From: JBFKMV01 sp041629655
GTDB lineage: Bacteria; Acidobacteriota; Polarisedimenticolia; Polarisedimenticolales; Polarisedimenticolaceae
Reading direction: 5' to 3'
Length of the DNA: 18,611 bases
Assembly: GCA_041629655.1 (NCBI GenBank)
Contig: JBFKMV010000097.1
Location: 1 to 18,611, forward strand
Numbering within the stretch: the stretch's first letter is position 1; each line of letters begins with the position of its first letter. The notes beneath the pieces were generated by a model. That model was given only the letters and a program-made list of their open reading frames with translations, was not told where the DNA came from and did no database searches. A program made the position numbers and the translations under genes. Below are positions 6,921 through 14,844 of this stretch, one piece after another.

Positions 6921-6935
6921 ACCCGCGCGGCGGGT
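6921..6935 (-). terminator. Hairpin after hflX
   Basis: A perfect 6-bp stem ACCCGC/GCGGGT (6921-6926, 6930-6935) with a 3-nt loop starts 4 nt beyond the hflX stop codon. No U-tract follows on the minus strand, so any termination would be weak or Rho-assisted. Confidence 0.3.
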
Positions 6936-6939
6936 CGGG

Positions 6940-8790
6940 TCAGTGGATCGAGAGCTCGCCGGGCTCCGCGTCCGAGGGGCCGTAGCGGCGCGGGGCGCGC
7001 CCGTTGGGCAGGTACTCGCGGAGGCGCCTCAGCAGCCCGTCCAGCCCCTCGCGCCGCGTGGCCGAGATGCAGACCACGTCGCGGCCGGCGGCCCGCTCCT
7101 CCAGCTCGTCGGCGTCGAGCAGGTCGACCTTGTTGAACACCAACAGCCGCGGGATCTCGCCGTAGCCCAGGTCGCCCAGCAGCCGCTCGACCGCCGCGAT
7201 TCGCGCCGCGTGGTCGCGGTGCGCCGCGTCGACCAGGTGCACGATCAGGTCTGAGTCCTCGATCTCCTCCAGCGTGGCGCGGAACGCCGCGATCAGGTCC
7301 GGCGGCAGGTCGCGGATGAAACCCACCGTGTCGTTGATCACCACCTCGCGCTCGCGCGGCAAACGCAACCGGCGGCTGGTCGGATCGAGCGTGGCGAACA
7401 TCCGCTCCTCGACGAACACGTTGCTGCGCGTGAGCACGTTGAGCAGCGTGCTCTTGCCGGCGTTGGTGTAGCCGACCAGCGAGATCACCGGGATGTTGCG
7501 GCTGCGGCGGCGCGCGCGGCGCTGCTCGCGGCGCGTGCGCTCGGACTGCAGCATGCGCTCCAGCGCGCGGATCCGGTCGCGGACGCGCCGGCGGTCGATC
7601 TCGAGCTTCTGCTCGCCCGGCCCGCGGCCGCCGATGCCGCCCATCAACCGCGACAACCCCGAATCGCCGCGACTCATCAACCGCGGCAGCAGGTACTTGA
7701 GCTGCGCCAGCTCGACCTGGATCTTGCCCTCGTGAGTCCGCGCGCGGCGCGCGAAGATGTCGAGGATCAGCTGCGAGCGGTCGATCACCTTGAGGTCGCT
7801 GGCCTGGGCGATCGCGCGGCCCTGGGCGGGGGTCAGGTTCTGGTCGACCACGATGAAGTCGGCACCGAGCCGCAGCGCGTGAACGATCAGGTCCTGCAGC
7901 TTGCCCGCGCCCATCAGCGTTCGCGGATCGAAGGACGGGCGGCGCTGGATCATCCGCTCGACGACCGCCAGGTCGCAGGACGCCGCCAGCTCGGCCAGCT
8001 CGTCCATCGACTCCTCGGCGGCGGCGCGGCTGCCGGTGGAGACATGGACCAGGATCGCCCGGCCGACCTTGCCGGCGATCTTGGTGCGCTGCATCCGGCG
8101 ATCGAACTCCTCCTCGAGCGCGCGGATCAGCTCCTGGAAGTCGTCGTCGACCAGGCTGGCCGGGCGCGGCGGGAACAACCGGTAACGCTCACCGTCCGAG
8201 GTGATGTCGCGCACCGTGCGGCGCGCCCGGCCGCGACGCCCGCGGAATCGGCCGCGTCCCGGAACCACGGCTCCCGGCGGCAGGCGCGGCGCCTCGGGCT
8301 CGCGCTCGGTCGCCCCGGACGCGCGCTCGGCGTCGCCGCGCGACGTACCGTCGCTGGCGCGTTCCTCGGCGGGGAGCAGGTGCGCGACGCGCACGTCCCC
8401 GGGTAGCCCCTCGTCGGTGACGTCGATCATCGCCATCGCGTCGAGACGGTGCAGCGCGAGCGGCACGAGGTCGACCGCGGTCAGCTCGTCGCCGCGCAAC
8501 CGCGTGGCCAGAAAGCGCAGCGTGCAGAAGCGCATCCGGCCGGCCGGCGCGCTCGGCTGGCGGGGCACGTCGATGCGCACGGCGTCGCCGACGGCCACGC
8601 GTTCGACTCGACCCGCGCGATCGACCAGCATGCCGATGCGCCGGTTCAGGTCGTGGGTGATCCGCGCCAGCTCGCGCGCCAGCTCCTGGTTGACGATCGA
8701 TCGCGGGGGAACGCGGCGGCGATAGAGACGCTCGATCTGTCGCTTTTCCGCAGGTGAGAGGCCCAGGGTGTGGCCGAACAGCTCGCGAAT
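6940..8790 (-). CDS. hflX: Long-form HflX GTPase with a non-canonical ATT start
   Basis: A 616-residue translational GTPase of the HflX family, which binds 50S ribosomes and rescues stalled or dissociates inactive ribosomes. GTPase motifs: G1 GYTNAGKST (440-448), G3 DTVGF (487-491), G4 NKVD (553-556) and G5 SAT (576-578). The HflX domain carries GAGKLQDL (294-301) and DQNLTPAQGRAI (316-327), and GIGGRGPGE is the conserved pre-G-domain segment. The first ATG in frame is at 8631, but 53 codons upstream of it translate into the family N-terminus, including IERLYRRRVPP and VNQELARELARITHDLNRRIG. No ATG, GTG or TTG exists in that stretch; an ATT at 8788-8790 lies 8 nt after a GGGAGGT. An Arg-rich insertion (about residues 142-200) separates the N-terminal part from the HflX domain. 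Confidence 0.9.
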   Translation of the reverse strand: MRELFGHTLGLSPAEKRQIERLYRRRVPPRSIVNQELARELARITHDLNRRIGMLVDRAGRVERVAVGDAVRIDVPRQPSAPAGRMRFCTLRFLATRLRGDELTAVDLVPLALHRLDAMAMIDVTDEGLPGDVRVAHLLPAEERASDGTSRGDAERASGATEREPEAPRLPPGAVVPGRGRFRGRRGRARRTVRDITSDGERYRLFPPRPASLVDDDFQELIRALEEEFDRRMQRTKIAGKVGRAILVHVSTGSRAAAEESMDELAELAASCDLAVVERMIQRRPSFDPRTLMGAGKLQDLIVHALRLGADFIVVDQNLTPAQGRAIAQASDLKVIDRSQLILDIFARRARTHEGKIQVELAQLKYLLPRLMSRGDSGLSRLMGGIGGRGPGEQKLEIDRRRVRDRIRALERMLQSERTRREQRRARRRSRNIPVISLVGYTNAGKSTLLNVLTRSNVFVEERMFATLDPTSRRLRLPREREVVINDTVGFIRDLPPDLIAAFRATLEEIEDSDLIVHLVDAAHRDHAARIAAVERLLGDLGYGEIPRLLVFNKVDLLDADELEERAAGRDVVCISATRREGLDGLLRRLREYLPNGRAPRRYGPSDAEPGELSIH

Positions 8791-8805
8791 GGGTCGCTAC
8801 CTCCC
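8788..8805 (-). promoter_or_regulatory. Shine-Dalgarno and ATT start codon of hflX
   Basis: On the minus strand GGGAGGT (8805-8799) is followed by an 8-nt spacer and ATT (8790-8788), then codons for RELFGHTLGL. An in-frame TAG overlaps the end of the Shine-Dalgarno (8799-8797), so translation cannot begin further upstream. This limits the start to ATT or to less well spaced CTG codons at 8781 or 8766. Confidence 0.65.
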
Positions 8806-8829
8806 GTGCGGGAACGCCCGCCGTCTTCT

Positions 8830-8859
8830 AATGTACGCCGTCCGACCCTCCGGCTTCAA
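8830..8859 (-). promoter_or_regulatory. Candidate sigma-70 promoter for hflX
   Basis: On the minus strand TTGAAG (8859-8854), an 18-nt spacer and TACATT (8835-8830) match 4 of 6 positions in each box. They would start transcription near 8823, about 33 nt before the ATT. Confidence 0.3.
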
Positions 8860-8863
8860 CCGC

Positions 8864-8877
8864 GGACCCCGAGGTCC
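8864..8877 (-). terminator. Small hairpin after the carbamate kinase gene
   Basis: GGACC-CCGA-GGTCC forms a 5-bp stem 12 nt beyond the stop codon at 8890, without a U-tract. A terminator role is weakly supported. Confidence 0.2.
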
Positions 8878-8889
8878 CCGGAACGGCTG

Positions 8890-9852
8890 CTAGATCTTGC
8901 CGACGAAATGGGTTCCGGCGCGGCCCTCGATCGCGGCCGGCAGGCTGTCCGGGTCGGTGATCAGCGCTCGCCGACCGCCGGCCTTGAGGAAACCGATCAC
9001 GGCTTCGATCTTGGGCCCCATCGTGCCCGGCGCGAAGTGCCCTTCCCCCCGCAACCGCTCGATCTCCTCGAGCGTCACCGCCCCCAGGGCCCGCTGCGAC
9101 GGCTTGCCGAACTCGACGTAGACGTTGGGCACGGCGGTGAGGATCACCAGGTGGTCCGCTCCGACCTCGCGCGCCAGCACGCCCGAGGTGAGGTCCTTGT
9201 CGACCACCGCTTCGACACCGACCCAGTCGCCGTCCGGCTCCTTCTTGATCGGGACGCCGCCTCCGCCGCACGCGATGACCACGTGTCCGGCCAGGGCCGC
9301 GTCGCGGATCATGCGGCCCTGCACGACGCGCAGCGGCTTGGGTGACGCGACCAGCCGGCGCCAGCCGCGTCCGGCGTCCTCCTTGATCTGCCAGCCCAGC
9401 GTGTCGCGGCGGCGTTCCGCCTCCTCGCGCTCCAACGCCGGGCCGATCGGCTTGGTCGGATTGTCGAACGCGGGGTCGCTTCCGTCGACGAGCACCTGCG
9501 TGACCACGGTCACCACGTAGCGCCGGATGTCGTTGTCGCGGAACTCGTTGAGCAGCGCCTGCTGCAGCACGTAGCCCAGGCTGCCCTCGGTCATCGCCAC
9601 CAGCACGTCGAGCGGCATCCCGGGGACGGTCTCGCGAGCCGCCTCGCTCTGGATCAGCAGGCTGCCGACCTGCGGGGCGTTTCCGTGCGTGATGATCAGG
9701 CGGTAGTCGCGTTGCACCAGCGACATCAGCACGCTCGCGATGCGCCGGGCGTTGCGTTCGTGCTCCTCGATCGTGCCTCGCTCACCCTTCTGCATGAATG
9801 CGTGGCCGCCCATGGCGACCAGCACGATCGGATGCTCGCTGTCGTTCGGCAC
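8890..9852 (-). CDS. arcC: Carbamate kinase family protein with variant glycine loop
   Basis: A 320-residue amino-acid kinase-fold protein of normal carbamate kinase length. The family interconverts carbamoyl phosphate plus ADP with carbamate, ammonia and ATP. Matching motifs: NPTKPIGP (131-138) with Lys134, ACGGGGVP (194-201), VDKD (217-220) with Lys219, and GTMGPKI (276-282) with Lys281. Two normally invariant segments differ: GGNAL is GGHAF (15-19) and HGNGPQVG is HGNAPQVG (56-63). The start is GTG at 9852, supported by GGAGG 4 nt upstream. No arginine deiminase or ornithine carbamoyltransferase gene lies nearby, so an arginine-deiminase role is not supported by context; a different physiological partner or substrate is possible. 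It is transcribed divergently from the M28 peptidase gene. Confidence 0.85.
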   Translation of the reverse strand: MPNDSEHPIVLVAMGGHAFMQKGERGTIEEHERNARRIASVLMSLVQRDYRLIITHGNAPQVGSLLIQSEAARETVPGMPLDVLVAMTEGSLGYVLQQALLNEFRDNDIRRYVVTVVTQVLVDGSDPAFDNPTKPIGPALEREEAERRRDTLGWQIKEDAGRGWRRLVASPKPLRVVQGRMIRDAALAGHVVIACGGGGVPIKKEPDGDWVGVEAVVDKDLTSGVLAREVGADHLVILTAVPNVYVEFGKPSQRALGAVTLEEIERLRGEGHFAPGTMGPKIEAVIGFLKAGGRRALITDPDSLPAAIEGRAGTHFVGKI

Positions 9853-9969
9853 GGATCCTCCCTCGTCGAGCAGACGTGGCGTCAGTCTCTCACGACCACG
9901 CCGCCCCGTTCAACGTAGTGCCGCGGCGAGCGCCGTGCACGACCTCCGGCCGCGGCGGGACGATCCGCG

Positions 9970-9975
9970 TATACT
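9970..9975 (+). promoter_or_regulatory. Candidate -10 element for the M28 peptidase gene
   Basis: TATACT matches 5 of 6 consensus bases and lies 45 nt before the GTG at 10021. No -35 match is visible at 16-18 nt. The rest of the 168-nt divergent region (9853-10020) shows only a CGTGG/CCACG dyad at 9875-9900. Confidence 0.3.
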
Positions 9976-10020
9976 CTCGGCTCGGCCGCGCCCGGCGCGC
10001 GGTCAAGGAGGGCGAGCCCG

Positions 10021-12153
10021 GTGAAACGCCTCTTGGCGACCCTGTTGCTGCTGGTCGCGCTGCCGCCCGTCGCCGGTTGCCGGACCCTCGGCGGGTCCGA
10101 GGCCGGCGGCGTGGACGGCATCACCCGGCACGAGCTGCGCCGACACGTCGAGTACCTGGCCTCGGACGAGCTGGCCGGCCGCGATACGGGCGAGCCCGGC
10201 GTGGCGGCCGCTGAGGAATACATCGCGGCCGCGTTCGAGCGGTGTGGGCTGACGGCGCCACCGGGACGGGAGGGTCCGTTCCTGGACCTCACGCTGTACC
10301 GGACGAGCTGGGACGCCGAGGCCACACGCCTCGCGGCGCGCGCCGGGGACCGCGAGCTGACCGGCGACGCCGGCGTCGACTTTCGCCCGTTCGGGTTCTC
10401 GGACGCGGGCAGCGTCGAGGCCCCGGTCGTGTTCGCCGGCTACGGGGTCACCTCGGACGAGCACGACTGGGACGATTACGCCGGGCTGGACGTGACGGGC
10501 AAGCTGGTGCTGGTGTTGCGCCACGAGCCGGGTGAGAACGACCCCGCGAGTCCGTTCGACGGAACGACCAGCACGACCCATGCGCTGTTCACGACCAAGG
10601 CCGACAACGCCCGCAAGCACGGCGCGCGCGGGATGCTGCTGGTTACCGACCCGCTGCATCACGAGCCCGCCGACGATCTGAGGCTGGGCGGGGCGCTGGA
10701 GCTGGAGCCGCCCGACGCGGAGGACGAGCAGGAAGGCCCGGGGCGGCGTGAACCGTTTCTGGCGGTCCACGTCAGCCGCGAGCTGGCCGAGTCGTTGATC
10801 GCCCCCTCCGGACGGTCGCTGTCGGAGCTCCAGCGGGCGCTGGACGAGGGCCAGCCGCCGGCGACGTTCCCGGCGGTCGACGCCGCGGTGACGCTGACGG
10901 TCCGGCGGGCCGCGGGGCATGCCGAGGTCGCGGCGCGCAACGTCGCCGGGTTCCTGGAAGGCGGCGACCCGGCGCTGCGCGACCAGTGGATCGTGATCGG
11001 CGCGCACCACGACCACCTGGGCGGCTTCGACGGCCAAGGGGACACCGTGTTCAACGGAGCCGACGACAACGCGTCGGGCGTGGCCGGCCTGCTGGAGCTG
11101 GCGCAGGCCTTCGCCGCGCGGACCCAGCGGCCGCGCCGCAGCCTGCTGTTCGTGACGTTCACCGGAGAAGAGCGGGGACTGCTCGGCTCTCGCGCGCTGG
11201 TCGCGCAGCAGCTCGTTCCGCTCGGGCCGGTGGTGTTCATGCTCAACCTGGACATGATCGGGCGCAATTCCGATCGGGCGGTCCAGGTGTTCGGCGACGG
11301 CTTCGTGCGCGGGTTGCGCGAGCTGGTCGAGTCGGCGGGCCCGCCGCCGGCGCCGGGTCTCGAGTTCGCCGGCACTTCGTACGCGGGAAACAGCGACCAC
11401 GACGCGTTCTACGACGAGGACGTCCCGTTCATGTTCCTGTTCACGGGCACCCACGAGGACTACCACCAGCTCGGGGACCACGCGGACAAGCTGGACTACG
11501 CACGGATGCAGTCGATCGTCCGGCTGGCCTACGGCGTTGTGGACCGGATCGCCGACGCCGAGTCGGCGCCGCGGTTCGTGCACAACGTCGATTGGCTCGG
11601 GGTGCGCGTGGAGGTGCTGGAGCAGGCCGGCGGGCCGCGGGCCACGGTGACCGCGGTCGACGCGGGCTCGCGCGGGGACGCCGCGGGGCTCCGCGCGGGC
11701 GACGTGATCACCGCGTTTGGCGGCGAAGCGCTCGAAGACCCGGGCGGCGTCGGCCGCCGGTTCCGCTCGATCGAGCCGGGGACGCGCCTGGCGCTGGGCG
11801 TGACGCGCGGCGGCGGCGCCGTGACGGTGGAGCTGGAGCGGGCGCGGCGGGGCTACCTGGGCGTCTGGCCCGCCACCGCGGACGAGGACCAGCGCCGCAC
11901 GCACGGGCTGGCCGAGGACGAGGGCCTGGTGTTGCGCCGGGTGGTACCGGAGGGGCCGGCCGCCGCGGCGGGGTTGCGCGAAGGCGACATCCTGATCCGG
12001 ATCGCCGGACAACCGGTCGGCTCGGGCAACCTGGGCGCGCGGCTGGCGCAGATCGGCGCCGGCGAGACGGTGCAGGTGCAGGTGATTCGCGAGGGCCAGC
12101 GGATCGAGCTGCCGCTCACGCTGGGAGAACGACCGCGCAGCGCCGGCGGTTGA
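10021..12153 (+). CDS. M28 aminopeptidase-type lipoprotein with PA and two PDZ domains
   Basis: A 710-residue predicted lipoprotein zinc peptidase. A signal peptide ends in a VAGC lipobox (Cys20), pointing to membrane anchoring outside the cytoplasm. A PA-like region (about 120-300) contains AGYGVTSDEHDWDDYAG. The M28 catalytic domain (about 305-515) keeps its metal and catalytic residues: GAHHDH (His329, Asp331), GADDNASG (Asp348), GEE (catalytic Glu383 and ligand Glu384), NLDMIG (Asp411) and YHQLGD (His482). Two PDZ domains follow (about 525-606 and 611-700); such domains usually bind peptide C-termini and may guide substrates. The order PA, M28, PDZ, PDZ is typical of extracytoplasmic M28 proteins of high-GC diderms. 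The start is GTG with AAGGAGG 8 nt upstream. It is probably an aminopeptidase in nutrient peptide breakdown; the exact specificity cannot be read. Confidence 0.92.
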   Translation: MKRLLATLLLLVALPPVAGCRTLGGSEAGGVDGITRHELRRHVEYLASDELAGRDTGEPGVAAAEEYIAAAFERCGLTAPPGREGPFLDLTLYRTSWDAEATRLAARAGDRELTGDAGVDFRPFGFSDAGSVEAPVVFAGYGVTSDEHDWDDYAGLDVTGKLVLVLRHEPGENDPASPFDGTTSTTHALFTTKADNARKHGARGMLLVTDPLHHEPADDLRLGGALELEPPDAEDEQEGPGRREPFLAVHVSRELAESLIAPSGRSLSELQRALDEGQPPATFPAVDAAVTLTVRRAAGHAEVAARNVAGFLEGGDPALRDQWIVIGAHHDHLGGFDGQGDTVFNGADDNASGVAGLLELAQAFAARTQRPRRSLLFVTFTGEERGLLGSRALVAQQLVPLGPVVFMLNLDMIGRNSDRAVQVFGDGFVRGLRELVESAGPPPAPGLEFAGTSYAGNSDHDAFYDEDVPFMFLFTGTHEDYHQLGDHADKLDYARMQSIVRLAYGVVDRIADAESAPRFVHNVDWLGVRVEVLEQAGGPRATVTAVDAGSRGDAAGLRAGDVITAFGGEALEDPGGVGRRFRSIEPGTRLALGVTRGGGAVTVELERARRGYLGVWPATADEDQRRTHGLAEDEGLVLRRVVPEGPAAAAGLREGDILIRIAGQPVGSGNLGARLAQIGAGETVQVQVIREGQRIELPLTLGERPRSAGG

Positions 12154-12159
12154 TGCTGG

Positions 12160-12165
12160 TAAGAT
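12160..12165 (+). promoter_or_regulatory. Candidate -10 element before the SDR operon
   Basis: TAAGAT (4 of 6 consensus) lies in the 53-nt gap between the M28 gene and the SDR gene. A recognisable -35 is absent. The same hexamer precedes the gene at 18162. The downstream genes may instead be read through from the M28 promoter. Confidence 0.2.
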
Positions 12166-12206
12166 AGGCCGTCGACCGGTTCGACCCGGAAGAGGTTGCA
12201 CTGTCC

Positions 12207-13079
12207 GTGACCCGAGCCCCCGTTTCCGCCCTCGCACCCGACCTGCTCGCGGGCAAGACCGCCTGGATCACGGGCGGCGGCACCGGGTTGGGACGGGCGA
12301 TGGCGTCGTGCTTCGCGGGGCTCGGGGCGAAGGTCGGGCTGTCCGGACGCCGCGAGGACCCGCTGCGCGAGACCGTGCAGGCGATCCGCGACGCCGGAGG
12401 CACGGCCGCGGCCGCCGCCTGCGACGTTCGCGACCCCGAGGCCGTCGCCGGGGCCTTCGACCGGCTGCGCGACGAGCTGGGCGAGATCGACGTGCTGGTC
12501 AACAACGCCGCCGGCAACTTCATCTCCCCGTCCGAGGCGCTGTCGCCCAACGCCTTCGCCTCCGTGGTCGGGATCGTGCTCCACGGCACGTTCCACTGCA
12601 CCTCGGTCGCCGGCCGGCATTGGATCGCGACCGGGCGTCCGGGTGCGGTGCTGAACATCGTCACGACCTATGCCTGGACGGGCTCGGCGTACGTCCTGCC
12701 CTCGGCCTGCGCCAAGGCGGGAGTCGTCGCGCTGACGCGCTCGCTGGCCGTGGAGTGGGGGCGTCACCGCATCCGGCTCAACGCCATCGCGCCGGGACCG
12801 ATCCCGACCGAGGGCGCGTTCACGCGGCTACTGCCCAGCGACGAGCTGATCCGCGAGCGGACCTCCAAGATCCCCGCGGGCCGGATGGGCACGCCGGGAG
12901 AGCTGGCGCAGCTCGCGGCCTACCTGGTCTCCGACGCCGCCGACTGGATTCGCGGCGAGGTCGTCACGCTCGACGGCGGCGAGTGGTTGCGCGGAGCCGG
13001 GCAGTTCAGCTTCATGCTGGACCTCGACATTCCGTGGGACGAGATGCGCAAACGCGGCAGAGCGAAGGAGAAGCCATGA
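12207..13079 (+). CDS. Short-chain dehydrogenase, 2,4-dienoyl-CoA reductase-like
   Basis: A 290-residue Rossmann-fold oxidoreductase. The NAD(P) loop TGGGTGLG (22-29) and NNAAGNF (99-105) are clear. The sequence follows mitochondrial-type 2,4-dienoyl-CoA reductase (DECR1) closely: SPSEALSPNAF, a VTTYAWTGS active-site segment, PSACAKAG and PGPIPTEGAFTRL. As in DECR, the catalytic Tyr155 and Lys170 are 15 residues apart rather than in the classic YxxxK. This suggests NADPH-dependent reduction of 2,4-dienoyl-CoA in unsaturated fatty acid oxidation. The start is GTG at 12207 with only a loose GGAAGAGG upstream. Its TGA overlaps the ATG of the next SDR gene (ATGA), indicating an operon. Other beta-oxidation genes are absent from the window. 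Confidence 0.85.
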   Translation: MTRAPVSALAPDLLAGKTAWITGGGTGLGRAMASCFAGLGAKVGLSGRREDPLRETVQAIRDAGGTAAAAACDVRDPEAVAGAFDRLRDELGEIDVLVNNAAGNFISPSEALSPNAFASVVGIVLHGTFHCTSVAGRHWIATGRPGAVLNIVTTYAWTGSAYVLPSACAKAGVVALTRSLAVEWGRHRIRLNAIAPGPIPTEGAFTRLLPSDELIRERTSKIPAGRMGTPGELAQLAAYLVSDAADWIRGEVVTLDGGEWLRGAGQFSFMLDLDIPWDEMRKRGRAKEKP

Positions 13080-13774
13080 GTCGCGTCACGCTGGTCACCG
13101 GCGCCGGCGCCGGTATCGGGGCCGAGATCTGCAGACAGCTGCTCGTGCAGGGAGACACGATCGTGGCCTGCCCGCGCCGGCCGGGCTCGGAAGCGCTGGC
13201 CGAGCTGCGCGCGAAGTACGCCGAGCGGCTGCACGAGATCCCGATGGACCTCGCCGACTCACGTTCCATCGAAAGCGCGTCGCACGACATCGAGCACGTC
13301 GTGGAGCGCATCGACGTGCTGTTCAACAACGCCGGGGTCTATCCGCGTGGACAGGGGCTGGAGAATCTCGATCCGGAGAGTCTGGTGCAGGCGTTTCGGG
13401 TCAACGCCGTGGGCCCGCTGCGGATCGTCGCCGCGCTGCTGCCGTTGCTGCGCAAGGGCCACGACAAGCGGCTGATCCAGGTCACCTCGTTGATGGGCTC
13501 GATCGCCGACAATTCGTCGGGCGGCGCGTACGCCTATCGCATGTCGAAATGCGCGCTGAACATGGCCACGATGAACCTGGCGCACGAGCTGAGCAAGGAG
13601 GGGTTCGTGGCCTTGGCGGTTCATCCCGGCTGGGTCAAGACCGGGATGGGCGGCCCCGACGCGCGTCGCGACGTCGGCCCCGCCACCTCGGAGCTGCTGC
13701 GAGTGGCGCTCGAGACCGGCCCCGAGAACAACGGCGGTTTCTTCGGGCCCGGCGGCAAGCGGCTGCCGTATTGA
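13076..13774 (+). CDS. Short-chain dehydrogenase of the Sniffer/C-factor type
   Basis: A 232-residue classical SDR. TGAGAGIG (8-15) binds NAD(P). NNAG (84-87), Asn110, Ser138 and Tyr154-x3-Lys158 complete the catalytic tetrad, and PGWVKT (184-189) is the post-active-site motif. The short length and PGWVKT are typical of the Sniffer carbonyl-reductase and C-factor-like group, whose bacterial substrates are mostly unknown. The ATG is preceded by AAGGAG 5 nt upstream, inside the end of the preceding SDR gene, and overlaps its stop. The frame is open far upstream, but that part is a shadow of the first SDR. The two SDRs belong to different subfamilies, so this is not a simple tandem duplication. 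Confidence 0.85.
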   Translation: MSRVTLVTGAGAGIGAEICRQLLVQGDTIVACPRRPGSEALAELRAKYAERLHEIPMDLADSRSIESASHDIEHVVERIDVLFNNAGVYPRGQGLENLDPESLVQAFRVNAVGPLRIVAALLPLLRKGHDKRLIQVTSLMGSIADNSSGGAYAYRMSKCALNMATMNLAHELSKEGFVALAVHPGWVKTGMGGPDARRDVGPATSELLRVALETGPENNGGFFGPGGKRLPY

Positions 13775-13794
13775 CGCGAGCGGCGACCCGACCG

Positions 13795-14844
13795 ATGCCC
13801 CGCCGATCGCAGACCACCCGGCGACGCACGCGGCGTCCGCGGCGCAGCTGGGTCCACTATGACGACGCAGAGTTGCTCGACCTGCGCATCCGCGATCTCG
13901 ACCTGCGCGTCGAGCGCACGACGATCGAGCCACGCGTCCGCAAGTTGTGGGACGAGCTGGAGCAGCGCGGGATCGGCTTCCGGCCGCACGTCTGGCTGTC
14001 GAGCGAGTGGTTCTCGCCGGACGGCGTACCGGGAATCGGGATCCCGTTCTACCTCGCGCATCCGCGGCTGATGAAGCTCGAGCAGCGGCAGATGTTCGAG
14101 GTCGAGGGAGGTTCCCAGTCGTCGTGCATGCGGATCCTGCGCCACGAGGCGGGGCACGCGATCGACACGGCATACCGGCTGCACTACCGCAAGCGCTGGC
14201 GCGAGATCTTCGGTCGTTACACCGAGCGCTACCCGACCACGTACAGCCCGCGGCCCGCGAGCAAGAAGTTCGTCGTGCACCTGCCGGGCTGGTACGCGCA
14301 GGCGCACCCGGCGGAGGACTTCGCCGAGACCTTCGCGGTGTGGTTGGCCCCGCGCTCGAACTGGCGCCGGCAGTACCGCAACTGGCCCGTGGCGCTGGCC
14401 AAGCTCGAGTACGTCGACGGACTGATGCGCGAGATCTCCGGCCGGCGGCCCGCGCTCCGCTCGCGCGCGCACATCGAACCGGTGAGCCGCGACCGGCGAA
14501 CGCTGCGCGAGCACTACGTGGAGCGGCGACGCACCTACGCCACGGAGCCGTCGGGCGTCCTCAATCGCGACCTGTTGCGGCTGTTCTCGGACGACGAGCG
14601 CTACGCCGGGCGTCCGACGGCCGTCAGCTTCCTGCGCGGCATCCGCCGCGAGCTGCGCGACACGGTGGCCGAGTGGACCGGCCATCACCCCTACACCATC
14701 GATCAGGTGCTGCTGGAAATCATCGAGCAGTGCAAGAAACGCCGACTGCGGCTCGCCCGCGCGCGGCATCAGGCGAAGACGCATGCGCTGATGCTGGTCA
14801 CGACCCAGACGATGCGCAGCGGCCGCTACGAGATTGCCCTATGA
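13795..14844 (+). CDS. Putative zinc metallopeptidase (HExxH, Peptidase_Mx-like)
   Basis: A 349-residue protein with a single HExxH zinc site, HEAGH (117-121), in ILRHEAGHAIDTAYRLHY. A likely third ligand, Glu174 or Glu178, lies in HPAEDFAETFAVWL. This pattern matches proteins called putative zinc-binding metallopeptidase (Peptidase_Mx type). The N-terminus (1-18) is strongly basic, with no signal peptide, so a cytoplasmic role is expected. The region after residue 215 is rich in charged residues and helical, without a recognised domain. The ATG at 13795 has a poor ribosome binding site, so coupling to the SDR 20 nt upstream is possible; a TTG at 13771 overlapping that gene's stop is an alternative. 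The stop overlaps the ATG of the ATP-grasp gene, pointing to a linked function. Confidence 0.8.
   Translation: MPRRSQTTRRRTRRPRRSWVHYDDAELLDLRIRDLDLRVERTTIEPRVRKLWDELEQRGIGFRPHVWLSSEWFSPDGVPGIGIPFYLAHPRLMKLEQRQMFEVEGGSQSSCMRILRHEAGHAIDTAYRLHYRKRWREIFGRYTERYPTTYSPRPASKKFVVHLPGWYAQAHPAEDFAETFAVWLAPRSNWRRQYRNWPVALAKLEYVDGLMREISGRRPALRSRAHIEPVSRDRRTLREHYVERRRTYATEPSGVLNRDLLRLFSDDERYAGRPTAVSFLRGIRRELRDTVAEWTGHHPYTIDQVLLEIIEQCKKRRLRLARARHQAKTHALMLVTTQTMRSGRYEIAL

Noticed and set aside
6940..8631. HflX starting at the first ATG, 8631
   Set aside because: The 53 codons upstream encode conserved HflX residues and are preceded by a strong Shine-Dalgarno, so the ATG start would truncate the protein.
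10003..12237. Very long open frame antisense to the M28 peptidase gene
   Set aside because: It is rich in Arg, Gly, His and Pro with no domain motifs; the sense strand carries full M28 and PDZ motifs. It results from GC-rich codon use.
12308..13075. N-terminal extension of the second SDR
   Set aside because: This is the shifted frame of the first SDR gene and reads as low-complexity Arg-rich sequence.
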